Shown here one piece after another: positions 1 to 7,822 of a DNA stretch of 64,000 bases. The notes beneath the pieces were generated by a model that searched no databases, was not told where the DNA came from, and worked only from the letters and a program-made list of their open reading frames with translations. Position 1 is the first letter of the stretch, and each line of letters opens with the position of its first letter. Where the stretch lies: NCBI RefSeq assembly GCF_040813715.1, contig NZ_JBFOCH010000010.1; one strand, written 5' to 3'. Both the position numbers and the translations under genes were made by a program. The DNA comes from Mesorhizobium_K marinum (GTDB lineage Bacteria > Pseudomonadota > Alphaproteobacteria > Rhizobiales > Rhizobiaceae).

Positions 1-30
1 ACCCGCTCGGAATGCTGGTATAGAGCGAAT

Positions 31-64
31 CCCTCCCCGCGCGGGGAGGGTGGCCGATCGGCCA
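31..64. repeat. Two adjacent perfect palindromes (REP-like intergenic element)
   Basis: A 20-base perfect palindrome (31-50, arms CCCTCCCCGC/GCGGGGAGGG) is followed directly by a 14-base palindrome TGGCCGATCGGCCA (51-64). It lies just before the GDSL hydrolase gene and could also act as a hairpin at the end of the transcript to the left. Short elements of this CCCTCCCC...GGGGAGGG type are, from memory, dispersed between genes in Mesorhizobium-like genomes. Its copy number cannot be judged from one window. Confidence 0.55.
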
Positions 65-113
65 GCCGGGACAGCCGTCCTCTCGTTCAGGATTTCAGGA
101 TAGATAGGCCACG

Positions 114-755
114 ATGAAAAAGACCATTCTTGCCTACGGCGACTCGCTCACCTGGGGCTACGACGCCGCGGGGCCGTCGCGCCACGCCCATGAGGACCGC
201 TGGCCGAGCGTGCTGGAGGCCGAGCTTGGCGGCAAGGCGCGGGTCATTCCCGACGGGCTGAACGGGCGCACCACGGCGTTCGACGATCATCTCAGCGCCG
301 CAGACCGCAATGCCGCGAAGACGCTGGCGACGGCGTTGCTGACGCATGCGCCGCTCGACCTCGTCATCATCATGCTCGGCGCCAACGACATGAAGCCTTG
401 GATCCACGGCAGCCCCTACACCGCCAAGTACGGACTGCTCCGGCTGGTGGAGATCGTGCGCGGCACCGAGTACGGCTTCGGTTGGAGCGCGCCGCAGATC
501 CTGCTCGTCTCGCCGCCCGCCGTCAGCCAGACCGACAACCACGAGTTCAAGCAGTTCTTCGCGGGCGGCGAGGCAGCCTCTGAGCACCTCGCCCGGCTCT
601 ACGCGGAACTTGCGGCGATGACGGGCTGCGCCTTCTTCGATGCCGGCAGCGTGGCGAAGACGACACCGCTTGACGGCGTGCATCTCGATGCGGAGAACAC
701 CCGCGCCATCGGACGCGGCATCGCGCCGGCCGTGCGCAAGATGCTCGAACTCTGA
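114..755 (+). CDS. SGNH/GDSL-family hydrolase (arylesterase-like)
   Basis: Predicted serine esterase of 213 residues. The N-terminus carries the block I motif GDSLTWG with the nucleophile Ser11, the middle carries the block III-type GAND motif, and DGVHLD near the C-terminus supplies the Asp187/His190 pair of the catalytic triad. The GDSLTWG form is that of the small arylesterase/acyltransferase branch. There is no signal peptide, so it is probably cytoplasmic. It ends 11 bases before lpdA, and its stop region contains the GAGGAG that serves lpdA, so the two are likely cotranscribed in the pyruvate dehydrogenase cluster. The natural substrate cannot be told from sequence. Confidence 0.85.
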   Translation: MKKTILAYGDSLTWGYDAAGPSRHAHEDRWPSVLEAELGGKARVIPDGLNGRTTAFDDHLSAADRNAAKTLATALLTHAPLDLVIIMLGANDMKPWIHGSPYTAKYGLLRLVEIVRGTEYGFGWSAPQILLVSPPAVSQTDNHEFKQFFAGGEAASEHLARLYAELAAMTGCAFFDAGSVAKTTPLDGVHLDAENTRAIGRGIAPAVRKMLEL

Positions 756-766
756 GGAGACATCAC

Positions 767-2212
767 GTGGCCAATTCCTATGACGTGATCATCATCGGCT
801 CCGGTCCCGGCGGCTACATCGCGGCGATCCGCGCCGCGCAGCTCGGGCTCAAGACGGCGGTCGTCGAGCGCGAGCACCTTGCCGGCATCTGCTCCAACTG
901 GGGCTGCATCCCGACCAAGGCGCTGCTGCGTTCGGCCGAGGTGCTGCACTATGCCGAGCACGCCAAGAACTACGGCCTGAAGCTCGAGGGCACGGTGACG
1001 CCCGACGTGAAGGCGATCGTCGACCGTTCGCGCGGCATCGCGCAGCGGATGAACAACGGCGTCGGCTTTCTGATGAAGAAGAACAAGGTCGACGTCATCT
1101 GGGGCGAGGCCAAGCTGACCAAGGCGAACGAGATCGTCGTCTCCAAGCCGGCCAAGAAGCCGATGGAACCGGTCGGGCCGGTGCCGAAGAACACGCTCGG
1201 CGAAGGCACCTACACCGCCAAGCACATCATCGTGGCGACCGGCGCGCGGCCGCGCGCTCTGCCCGGCATCGAGCCGGACGGAAAGCTGATCTGGACCTAC
1301 TTCGAGGCGATGGTGCCGAAGGAGATGCCGAAGTCTCTGCTCGTCATGGGGTCCGGCGCGATCGGCATCGAGTTCGCCTCCTTCTACCGCACGATGGGCG
1401 TCGACGTGACCGTCGTCGAGATCATGCCGCAGGTGATGCCGGTCGAGGACACCGAGATCGCCGTCTTCGCGAAAAAGCAGTTCGAGAAGCAGGGCATGAA
1501 GATCATGCTGGAAGCCAAGGTGGCGAAGGTCGAGAAGGGCAAGGATTCAGTCACAGCCCATGTCGAGACGAAGGACGGCAAGGTCGAGAAGATCACCGCC
1601 GACAGGATGATCTCGGCCGTCGGCGTGCAGGGCAACATCGAGAACCTCGGCCTCGAGGCGCTCGGCGTGAAGACAGACCGCGGCTGCATCGTCATCGATG
1701 GCTACGGCAAGACCAGCGTGCCGGGCATCTACGCCATCGGCGACGTCGCCGGACCGCCGATGCTCGCCCACAAGGCCGAGCATGAGGCGGTCATCTGCGT
1801 CGAGAAGATCGCCGGCCTGCCGAACGTCCATCCGATGGACAAGCTGAAGATCCCCGGCTGCACCTATTGCCACCCGCAGGTGGCGTCGGTCGGCCTGACA
1901 GAGGCGAAGGCCAAGGCCGAGGGCAAGGACATCCGTGTCGGCCGTTTCCCCTTCGTCGCCAACGGCAAGGCGATCGCGCTCGGCGAGGACCAGGGCATGG
2001 TCAAGACGATCTTCGACAAGAAGACCGGCCAGTTGCTCGGCGCCCACATGGTCGGCGCGGAGGTGACGGAGCTGATCCAGGGCTTCGTCGTCGCCATGAA
2101 CCTCGAGACCACCGAGGAAGAGCTGATGCACACGATCTTCCCGCATCCGACGCTGTCGGAAACCATGAAGGAAAGCGTGCTGGACGCGTACGGCCGCGCA
2201 TTGAACGCATAG
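767..2212 (+). CDS. lpdA: Dihydrolipoyl dehydrogenase (E3)
   Basis: FAD flavoprotein of 481 residues that reoxidises dihydrolipoamide of 2-oxoacid dehydrogenase complexes with NAD+. Seen in sequence: N-terminal FAD-binding GSGPGG (11-16), the redox-active pair Cys42/Cys47 in CSNWGCIPTKALL, a central NAD-binding GSGAIGIEF, the second FAD motif AIGDVAG, and a C-terminal HPTLSE with the catalytic His. The start is GTG at 767, chosen because GAGGAG lies at the right distance upstream. Position beside lipA and the GDSL gene suggests it is the E3 of pyruvate dehydrogenase, whose E1 and E2 genes would lie left of the window. Confidence 0.95.
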   Translation: MANSYDVIIIGSGPGGYIAAIRAAQLGLKTAVVEREHLAGICSNWGCIPTKALLRSAEVLHYAEHAKNYGLKLEGTVTPDVKAIVDRSRGIAQRMNNGVGFLMKKNKVDVIWGEAKLTKANEIVVSKPAKKPMEPVGPVPKNTLGEGTYTAKHIIVATGARPRALPGIEPDGKLIWTYFEAMVPKEMPKSLLVMGSGAIGIEFASFYRTMGVDVTVVEIMPQVMPVEDTEIAVFAKKQFEKQGMKIMLEAKVAKVEKGKDSVTAHVETKDGKVEKITADRMISAVGVQGNIENLGLEALGVKTDRGCIVIDGYGKTSVPGIYAIGDVAGPPMLAHKAEHEAVICVEKIAGLPNVHPMDKLKIPGCTYCHPQVASVGLTEAKAKAEGKDIRVGRFPFVANGKAIALGEDQGMVKTIFDKKTGQLLGAHMVGAEVTELIQGFVVAMNLETTEEELMHTIFPHPTLSETMKESVLDAYGRALNA

Positions 2213-2295
2213 GTCCGGCGCGTTTCGCCACCTGTTTCGGCGCGGCGTTCCGGCCTATATGACGGCTTGCAGGTAACCTCTCGGAGGAGGCATGC

Positions 2296-2580
2296 ATGGA
2301 GCACAGTGTCGGAATCATGGGCATGCCGGGCGTCGGCTTCTTCGGCATGCTGGTGATCGGGTTCCTGGCGGGCTATGTCGCCGAGAAGGCGATGAACCGC
2401 GAGCATGGCCTGCTGACCAACATCCTGGTCGGCATCGCCGGATCGTTCGTGGGCGGCACGCTGGCGGGCGTGCTCGGACTTAACTATCAGGGGTTCGCCG
2501 GCAATCTGGTCGTCGCCGTGGCGGGCGCCATCCTGCTGCTGTGGATTTTCGACCGCGCCAAGGCGAGCGGAGTGAACTGA
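2296..2580 (+). CDS. GlsB/YeaQ/YmgE-family small membrane protein
   Basis: A 94-residue, glycine-rich, very hydrophobic protein with about three predicted membrane segments: roughly residues 8-25, 37-58 and 65-85. Glycine-zipper spacing such as GIAGSFVGGTLAG is typical of the transglycosylase-associated/GlsB (PF04226) stress-response family, whose exact job is unknown. A strong GGAGGAGG lies before the start at 2296. It sits between lpdA and lipA, 7 bases before lipA, and is probably in the same transcript. Confidence 0.8.
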   Translation: MEHSVGIMGMPGVGFFGMLVIGFLAGYVAEKAMNREHGLLTNILVGIAGSFVGGTLAGVLGLNYQGFAGNLVVAVAGAILLLWIFDRAKASGVN

Positions 2581-2587
2581 AGACATC

Positions 2588-3553
2588 ATGGTTACGGTCC
2601 TCGACAACATCACCAGCGCGCCGCGCGTGCGGCATCCCGAGAAGGCCCATCGGCCCGACCAGGAGGTTCTGCGCAAGCCCGACTGGATCCGCGTCAAGGC
2701 GCCGACCTCGCAGGGCTATGCCGACACCCGCGCCATCGTGAAGACGCACAAGTTGGTCACCGTCTGCGAGGAAGCCGGCTGCCCCAACATCGGCGAATGC
2801 TGGGACAAGAAGCACGCCACCTTCATGATCATGGGCGAGATCTGCACGCGCGCCTGCGCGTTCTGCAACGTCGCCACCGGCATTCCGACCGCGCTCGATC
2901 GCGACGAACCGGCGCGCGTCGCGCATGCGGTGAAGCAGATGGGGCTGACCCATGTGGTCATTACCTCGGTCGACCGTGACGATCTCGACGACGGCGGCGC
3001 GCAGCACTTCGCCGAAGTCATCCACGCCATCCGCGCGGCAACGCCGGAGACGACGATCGAGATCCTGACGCCCGATTTCCTGCGCAAGGACGGGGCGCTG
3101 GAAGTGGTGGTCGCGGCGCGCCCCGACGTGTTCAACCACAATCTGGAGACCGTGCCGTCGAACTACCTGACGGTTCGCCCCGGCGCGCGCTACTTCCATT
3201 CGATCCGGCTTCTGCAGCGGGTCAAGGAACTCGATCCCTCGATCTTCACCAAGTCCGGCATCATGGTCGGCCTGGGCGAAGAGCGGAACGAGATCCTGCA
3301 GTTGATGGACGACCTGCGCTCGGCCAATGTCGACTTCATGACCATCGGCCAGTACCTGCAGCCGACGAAGAAGCACCATCCGGTGAAGCGGTTCGTCACG
3401 CCCGACGAATTCAAGTCCTACGAGACGGTCGGCCGGACCAAGGGTTTCCTGCTCGTCGCATCGAGCCCGCTGACGCGCTCCTCGCACCACGCGGGCGAAG
3501 ATTTCGCGCGGCTGCGGGCGGCGCGCGAGGCGCAACTGGCGAAGTCGGCCTAA
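2588..3553 (+). CDS. lipA: Lipoyl synthase
   Basis: Radical-SAM enzyme of 321 residues that inserts two sulfurs into octanoyl groups on lipoyl domains. Both cluster motifs are present: the auxiliary cluster Cys60, Cys65, Cys71 (CEEAGCPNIGEC) and the radical-SAM CX3CX2C at Cys86, Cys90, Cys93. The C-terminal RSSHHAGE holds the Ser that ligates the auxiliary cluster. Length is normal. Its place after lpdA fits supply of lipoate to the 2-oxoacid dehydrogenase E2 proteins. The next gene starts 8 bases downstream. Confidence 0.96.
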   Translation: MVTVLDNITSAPRVRHPEKAHRPDQEVLRKPDWIRVKAPTSQGYADTRAIVKTHKLVTVCEEAGCPNIGECWDKKHATFMIMGEICTRACAFCNVATGIPTALDRDEPARVAHAVKQMGLTHVVITSVDRDDLDDGGAQHFAEVIHAIRAATPETTIEILTPDFLRKDGALEVVVAARPDVFNHNLETVPSNYLTVRPGARYFHSIRLLQRVKELDPSIFTKSGIMVGLGEERNEILQLMDDLRSANVDFMTIGQYLQPTKKHHPVKRFVTPDEFKSYETVGRTKGFLLVASSPLTRSSHHAGEDFARLRAAREAQLAKSA

Positions 3554-3560
3554 GCCGGCC

Positions 3561-4025
3561 ATGCCGCAGTTCGAGACGATCAAGCACGTCGCGCATCCGC
3601 CCGAAGAGATGTTCGCGCTGGTCGCCGACGTGGAAAAGTATCCGGAGTTCCTGCCGCTTTGCGAAGCGCTTGCGGTGCGCTCGCGCAAGGAGCGCGACGG
3701 CCGCACCGTGCTCGTCGCCGACATGACCGTCGGCTACAAGGCGATCCGCGAGACCTTCACCAGCCAGGTGCACCTGAAGCCGGACGAGAACGCCATCGAC
3801 GTCAAATACCTCGATGGGCCGTTCCGCTATCTCAGCAACATCTGGCGGTTCGACGCGACGGCGGCCGGCGGCACCGACATCCATTTCTTCATCGACTACG
3901 AATTCAAGAGCCGCATTCTCGGCGCCATGATGGGCGCCATGTTCGACCGCGCCTTCCGCATGTTCGCCGATGCCTTCGAGAAGCGCGCCGACGCGATCTA
4001 TGGGAAGTCTGGAACGGCTGCGTAG
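3561..4025 (+). CDS. COQ10/RatA-like START-domain protein (ubiquinone-binding)
   Basis: A 154-residue protein of the polyketide-cyclase/START lipid-transfer fold, close to COQ10 and RatA. The N-terminal PQFETIKHV... and VADVEKYPEFLPLCEAL are typical of the family, as is the central TFTSQVHLKPDENAIDVKYLDGPF... region. In alphaproteobacteria this gene commonly follows lipA. The likely role is binding or chaperoning coenzyme Q; the E. coli RatA name (ribosome association toxin) is a family label only. Its last bases fall inside the assembly duplication that starts at 4005. Confidence 0.85.
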   Translation: MPQFETIKHVAHPPEEMFALVADVEKYPEFLPLCEALAVRSRKERDGRTVLVADMTVGYKAIRETFTSQVHLKPDENAIDVKYLDGPFRYLSNIWRFDATAAGGTDIHFFIDYEFKSRILGAMMGAMFDRAFRMFADAFEKRADAIYGKSGTAA

Positions 4026-4303
4026 GTCTTCGAGCGCGGACAAGTGCGTCCGGAACCCTATCGCGCTCTCCAAGTGTCCCATTGAGAAATGTATCACGTC
4101 ATGATACATCGCTTTGCATGATCCTTAGCACCAAGGGCAAGTTGGCGGCGAANNNAAGTCTGGAACGGCTGCGTAGGTCTTCGAGCGCGGACAAGTGCGT
4201 CCGGAACCCTATCGCGCTCTCCAAGTGTCCCATTGAGAAATGTATCACGTCATGATACATCGCTTTGCATGATCCTTAGCACCAAGGGCAAGTTGGCGGC
4301 GAA
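4005..4303. repeat. Duplicated contig overlap around NNN (4153-4155)
   Basis: A 148-base stretch (4005-4152) is repeated exactly at 4156-4303, with NNN between. The first copy holds the end of the COQ10-like gene, the higBA operator and a truncated higB start. I read it as an unmerged contig overlap. The true distance from the COQ10-like stop to higB is then about 92 bases. Confidence 0.85.
4240..4260. promoter_or_regulatory. Perfect inverted repeat, probable HigA operator
   Basis: ATGTATCA (4240-4247) and TGATACAT (4253-4260) form 8-base perfect arms around CGTCA, ending eight bases before the higB start codon. AT-rich palindromes in this place are the usual autoregulatory sites of HigA-type antitoxins. 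The same site appears at 4089-4109 in the artefactual first copy. Confidence 0.65.
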
Positions 4304-4550
4304 CGCCGTCAAGGACGTCTATGGCAAGGGATTTCCAGCCGATCTGGTGAAGCGGACGCGGGCAATGCTTTCGGCGCTGGATGCCGCGGCCGTGCTGGAA
4401 GATTTGCGGTTTCCTCCCGGCAACGGCCTCGAAGCACTGTCCGCGGACCGGAACGGCCAGCATTCGGTACGCATCAACCGGCAATGGCGCATCTGCTTCT
4501 TGTGGACGGATCAAGGGCCGGCGGATGTGGAAATTGTGGACTACCACTGA
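4269..4550 (+). CDS. higB: HigB-type toxin (RelE/ParE fold ribosome-dependent mRNase)
   Basis: A 93-residue protein matching the plasmid-maintenance killer (PF05015) family. It has a basic N-terminal helix region, the core ALDAAAVLEDLRFPPGNGLEAL, the RINRQWRICFLW strand pair and a final VEIVDYH. The RINRQWR and C-terminal YH positions are the usual active-site region. The start at ATG 4269 was preferred because it matches the family N-terminus; an open frame extends 12 codons further up, through the operator. The toxin gene precedes the antitoxin gene, the normal order for higBA. Together the genes probably form a chromosomal addiction or stress module. Confidence 0.88.
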   Translation: MILSTKGKLAANAVKDVYGKGFPADLVKRTRAMLSALDAAAVLEDLRFPPGNGLEALSADRNGQHSVRINRQWRICFLWTDQGPADVEIVDYH

Positions 4551-4561
4551 GATATGATGAG

Positions 4562-4852
4562 ATGAGTATGATCAAGAACCCCGTCCATCCCGGCGAAGTG
4601 CTCAGCCAACTTTTCCTTGAGCCGCTCGAGATGAGCGCCGGCGCGCTCGCCAAGCGTCTCGATGTGCCTCGTACCCGGATCGAGCGGCTGGTCAAAGGCG
4701 ACACCGTCTTGACTGCGGATACCGCCCTTCGGCTGTCCGCGTTTTTCGGCAATACGCCGGAGTTCTGGCTGAACCTGCAGCGCGCTCATGATCTCGCCAT
4801 GGCAAGCAAGGTCGTCGACGTGTCGCATATCAAGCCGCTCGTGGCTGCGTGA
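4562..4852 (+). CDS. higA: HigA-type antitoxin (HTH, VapI/HigA family)
   Basis: A 96-residue DNA-binding antitoxin. It opens with NPVHPGEVL, typical of HigA, followed by a Cro/C1-type helix-turn-helix (SAGALAKRLDVPRTRIERLVKGD) and the hallmark PEFWLNLQRAHDL. The start is ATG 4562 or ATG 4568; nothing decides firmly between them. It lies 11 bases after higB and is surely cotranscribed. It should bind HigB and the palindrome at 4240-4260. Confidence 0.9.
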   Translation: MSMIKNPVHPGEVLSQLFLEPLEMSAGALAKRLDVPRTRIERLVKGDTVLTADTALRLSAFFGNTPEFWLNLQRAHDLAMASKVVDVSHIKPLVAA

Positions 4853-4951
4853 GCGTTCGCGCGGTCACACGACCAGGTGCCCGGCGACCGATATGTCGAT
4901 GCGATGGCGGGCAGGCGGTGGCTAAGAAGAGGGACGGCGACGCTTTCGTCT

Positions 4952-5437
4952 CTAGTCCAGTGCCTTCAGCCCCATTCTCAGGGCGTGCTGGACGGTCTCG
5001 CGGCGTATGAAGTCGCGGCCACGGTTGTCGAAGATGCGTTTTTCGGTGACGACCGGCTTTCCCGACAGCGCCATGCCGAACCAGACCAGGCCGACCGGCT
5101 TTTCCGCCGTGCCGCCGTCCGGGCCGGCGATGCCGGTCACGGCAAGAGCGATGCCGGCGTTCGAATTCGCCAGCGCGCCTGCCGCCATCTCACGCGCCGT
5201 CTCGGCCGAGACTGCGCCGTGTCCGTCGAGGGTATCCCTGGCGACGCCGAGCATCTCTATCTTGGCGGCGTTGGAATAGGTGACGAAGCCGCGGTCGACC
5301 ACCGCCGACGATCCCGGAATATCGGTGAGAAGCGCGACGATCATGCCGCCGGTGCAGGATTCCGCTGTCGCCGCGAATATCTTGCGTCGGGCGCAGGCCT
5401 TTAGAAACCTGTCCGCGAGGCCCTCCCGGTCGTTCAT
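4952..5437 (-). CDS. cinA: CinA C-terminal domain protein (nicotinamide-nucleotide amidase type)
   Basis: A 161-residue protein made only of the CinA C-terminal domain (PF02464), like E. coli PncC. Seen: TAESCTGGMIVALLTDIPGSS with the catalytic Ser, FVTYSNAAKIEMLGV, and AVTGIAGPDGGTAEKPVGLVWFG. This domain deamidates NMN to nicotinic acid mononucleotide in pyridine-nucleotide recycling. The start at 5437 overlaps the ispDF stop by four bases (ATGA), so the two are translationally coupled. The frame stays open further upstream, but that part is an antisense-like Arg-rich shadow of ispDF. Confidence 0.9.
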   Translation of the reverse strand: MNDREGLADRFLKACARRKIFAATAESCTGGMIVALLTDIPGSSAVVDRGFVTYSNAAKIEMLGVARDTLDGHGAVSAETAREMAAGALANSNAGIALAVTGIAGPDGGTAEKPVGLVWFGMALSGKPVVTEKRIFDNRGRDFIRRETVQHALRMGLKALD

Positions 5438-6654
5438 TCCGGCACTTCCCCGGGATAGACGACGCTGGCCGTGGCGATCGCCGCGATCCCTTCCTCGCGG
5501 CCGATGAAGCCGAGCTTTTCGTTGGTCGTCGCCTTCACCGACACGCGCGCCGTGGCGATGCCGAGCATCGTGGCGACGGCTTCCGTCATGGCCTCCCGAT
5601 GCGGCCCGATGCGGGGCGCCTCGCAGATCAGCGTCACGTCGGCGTTGGCGATGCGGCCGCCGTGGGCCCGCACGATCGCGGCGGCGTGCTCCAGGAAGAC
5701 GCGCGAGGCGGCGCCTTTCCATTGCGGGTCAGACGGCGGGAAATGGGTTCCGATGTCGCCGGCGCCGCAGGTAGCGAGCAGGGCGTCGGTCAGCGCATGC
5801 AGGGCGACGTCGGCGTCGGAATGGCCTGACAGCTTCTTGCCGTGCGGGATATCGACGCCGCAAAGCGTCACGTGGTCGCCCGGCTCGAAGCAGTGCACAT
5901 CATAGCCGTTGCCTGTACGAATGTCGGGGAAGGCCGATCGCCCGCCGACGAGCCGCTGGTCGGCGACCACCATGTCGCGCGCCCAGGTCAGCTTCACGTT
6001 GTCGGGCGAACCGGTCACGATGCGCACCGGGATGTTGGCCCATTCGGCGACGGCTGCGTCATCGGTGAAATCGTGTTTGCCAAGCTGGAACGCCTTTTCG
6101 TGGGCTGCGAGGATGGGCCAGAACGGAAAACCCTGCGGCGTCTGCGCCGCAAAGAGGCCGGCTCGCGGAACGGTCTCGCCGACATTGCCGTCGCCGTCCA
6201 TGCGCTTGAGTGTCTCTGCCACCTGCATGGACGGAAGCGCGCCCTGGCGTTCCTCGATCGCGTCGATGGTGCGGTCGATCAGGGCGGCATCGACGAACGG
6301 GCGCACGCCGTCATGGATGAGGACCATGGTCGGCGCGTCCTCGCGGAGCGCCAGCAGGGCAAGTCTCGTCGATTCCTGCCGCGTCGCACCGCCATGGATG
6401 GCGATGATCCTGTCGTCGCCGAAGCCGGCGGCCGCGGCCCTGAACAGCGCGTCGTCGTCCGGATGGATGGCTACCACGATCCGGCCGATGCGGGGATGGC
6501 CGAGGAATGCCTCCAGCGTGTGCGAGACGACCGGTCGTCCGCCGATGGGGCGGTACTGTTTCGGCCCCTCGGCCTTGCCGGCCCTTTCGCCGCGGCCCGC
6601 GGCGACGATAACGACCGCCGCCTTGGCAGGCTCTTTCCTTGAACCACTCTGCAT
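5434..6654 (-). CDS. ispDF: Bifunctional IspD/IspF (MEP isoprenoid pathway)
   Basis: Fusion enzyme of about 406 residues. The N-terminal IspD part (about 1-235) shows the nucleotide-binding VIVAAGRGERAG, the IHDGVRPFV motif and a Lys-rich TETLK-like VAETLKR segment; it makes CDP-methylerythritol. The C-terminal IspF part (about 245-406) shows GYDVHCF, SDADVALHALTDALLA with metal ligands, and TTNEKLGFIGR; it makes the cyclic diphosphate. The fusion is usual in alphaproteobacteria. The start is ATG 6654 or ATG 6666. It is transcribed away from dusB, with about 130 bases between for promoters in both directions. Confidence 0.93.
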   Translation of the reverse strand: MQSGSRKEPAKAAVVIVAAGRGERAGKAEGPKQYRPIGGRPVVSHTLEAFLGHPRIGRIVVAIHPDDDALFRAAAAGFGDDRIIAIHGGATRQESTRLALLALREDAPTMVLIHDGVRPFVDAALIDRTIDAIEERQGALPSMQVAETLKRMDGDGNVGETVPRAGLFAAQTPQGFPFWPILAAHEKAFQLGKHDFTDDAAVAEWANIPVRIVTGSPDNVKLTWARDMVVADQRLVGGRSAFPDIRTGNGYDVHCFEPGDHVTLCGVDIPHGKKLSGHSDADVALHALTDALLATCGAGDIGTHFPPSDPQWKGAASRVFLEHAAAIVRAHGGRIANADVTLICEAPRIGPHREAMTEAVATMLGIATARVSVKATTNEKLGFIGREEGIAAIATASVVYPGEVPE

Positions 6655-6793
6655 GGCGAGACGCATAGTCGCGCTGCTTCCCGAAAACCAGACTCTTTGC
6701 GAGGGCGACATAATTTCGCGCGAGTCCAGGTTGCATGCTCGGCCGAAACTGTCTAGTCGTTGGGCAGATTGGAGCGATGCTTGGTTTTTATGC

Positions 6794-7822
6794 ATGTCCG
6801 GACTCGTGAAACTCGCTGACCCGCTCGCCCTCGGCAGCGTCACGATCCGAAACCGCGTGTTTCTGGCGCCCATGTCGGGCGTGACGGACGAGGCATTCCG
6901 CCGCCGCGCCCATGCGCATGGCGCCGGGCTGGTCGTGTCCGAAATGGTGGCGAGCGGCGAGCTTGCCAGGGGCCGCCTCGATTCGGGCCGGCGCGTGAGG
7001 CACTCGGGCCTGCCGGTCCACATGGTGCAGCTCGCGGGCCGCGAGGCCGGCCATATGGCGGAAGCCGCCCGCATCGCCGAGGCCGAAGGCGCCGACATCA
7101 TCGACATCAACATGGGCTGTCCGGCGAAGAAGGTGACCGGCGGCTATTCCGGGTCGGCGCTGATGCGCGACCCCGACCACGCACTGACCCTCATCGACGC
7201 TGTCGTCGGCGCCGTCGACGTGCCGGTGACCCTCAAGATGAGGCTGGGCTGGGACGAGACGGCGCTCAACGCGCCAACGTTGGCGCGCCGCGCCGAGCAG
7301 GCCGGCGTCCGGATGATCACAGTGCATGGGCGCACGCGCTGCCAGTTCTACAAGGGTCGGGCCGACTGGCGTGCGATCGCGCGGGTCAAGGCGGCGATCA
7401 CTGTGCCGCTGGTGGCGAACGGCGACGTCGGCATTCCGGCGGACGCGGCCGCCGCACTGGAACTGTCCGGCGCCGATGCCGTGATGATCGGCCGCGCCAG
7501 CTACGGCGCGCCCTGGGCGCCGGGCGATATCGCGCGCGCCGCAGGCAGCAGCGCCGGCAACGCCGCGCCGGCGCGCGGCCGCGACCTCGCCGACTATGTC
7601 GTGTCCCACTACGAGGACATGCTGTCGCTCTACGGGACCGAAAGCGGCCTGAGGCAGGCGCGCAAGCACCTCGGCTGGTACATCGACCGCCACGCCCCGG
7701 AACTGCCGGCGGGGCTGCGCGCCACGATCATGACCGAGCACGACACCGGCCGGGTCATCGCCGGCCTGCGGGAGGCGTTCATGCCCGGGGCGGACGTACA
7801 GCAGGAACAAGCCGCGGCATGA
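6794..7822 (+). CDS. dusB: tRNA-dihydrouridine synthase (NifR3/DusB family)
   Basis: FMN enzyme of 342 residues that reduces uridine in the tRNA D-loop. Motifs seen: LAPMSGVTDEAFR near the N-terminus, DINMGCPAKKVTGGYSGSALM with the catalytic Cys, TVHGRTRCQFYKGRADW, VANGDVGIPADAAAAL and VMIGRASYGAPW. The start at 6794 begins MSGLVKLADPL; a longer frame upstream is an ispDF shadow. It overlaps ntrB by ATGA, the conserved nifR3-ntrB coupling known from rhizobia and Rhodobacter, so it is probably transcribed with ntrBC. Confidence 0.94.
   Translation: MSGLVKLADPLALGSVTIRNRVFLAPMSGVTDEAFRRRAHAHGAGLVVSEMVASGELARGRLDSGRRVRHSGLPVHMVQLAGREAGHMAEAARIAEAEGADIIDINMGCPAKKVTGGYSGSALMRDPDHALTLIDAVVGAVDVPVTLKMRLGWDETALNAPTLARRAEQAGVRMITVHGRTRCQFYKGRADWRAIARVKAAITVPLVANGDVGIPADAAAALELSGADAVMIGRASYGAPWAPGDIARAAGSSAGNAAPARGRDLADYVVSHYEDMLSLYGTESGLRQARKHLGWYIDRHAPELPAGLRATIMTEHDTGRVIAGLREAFMPGADVQQEQAAA

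Noticed and set aside
4554..4568. Longer higA start inside higB
   Set aside because: The open frame extends to 4484, but the added residues match no HigA and overlap the well-conserved end of higB.
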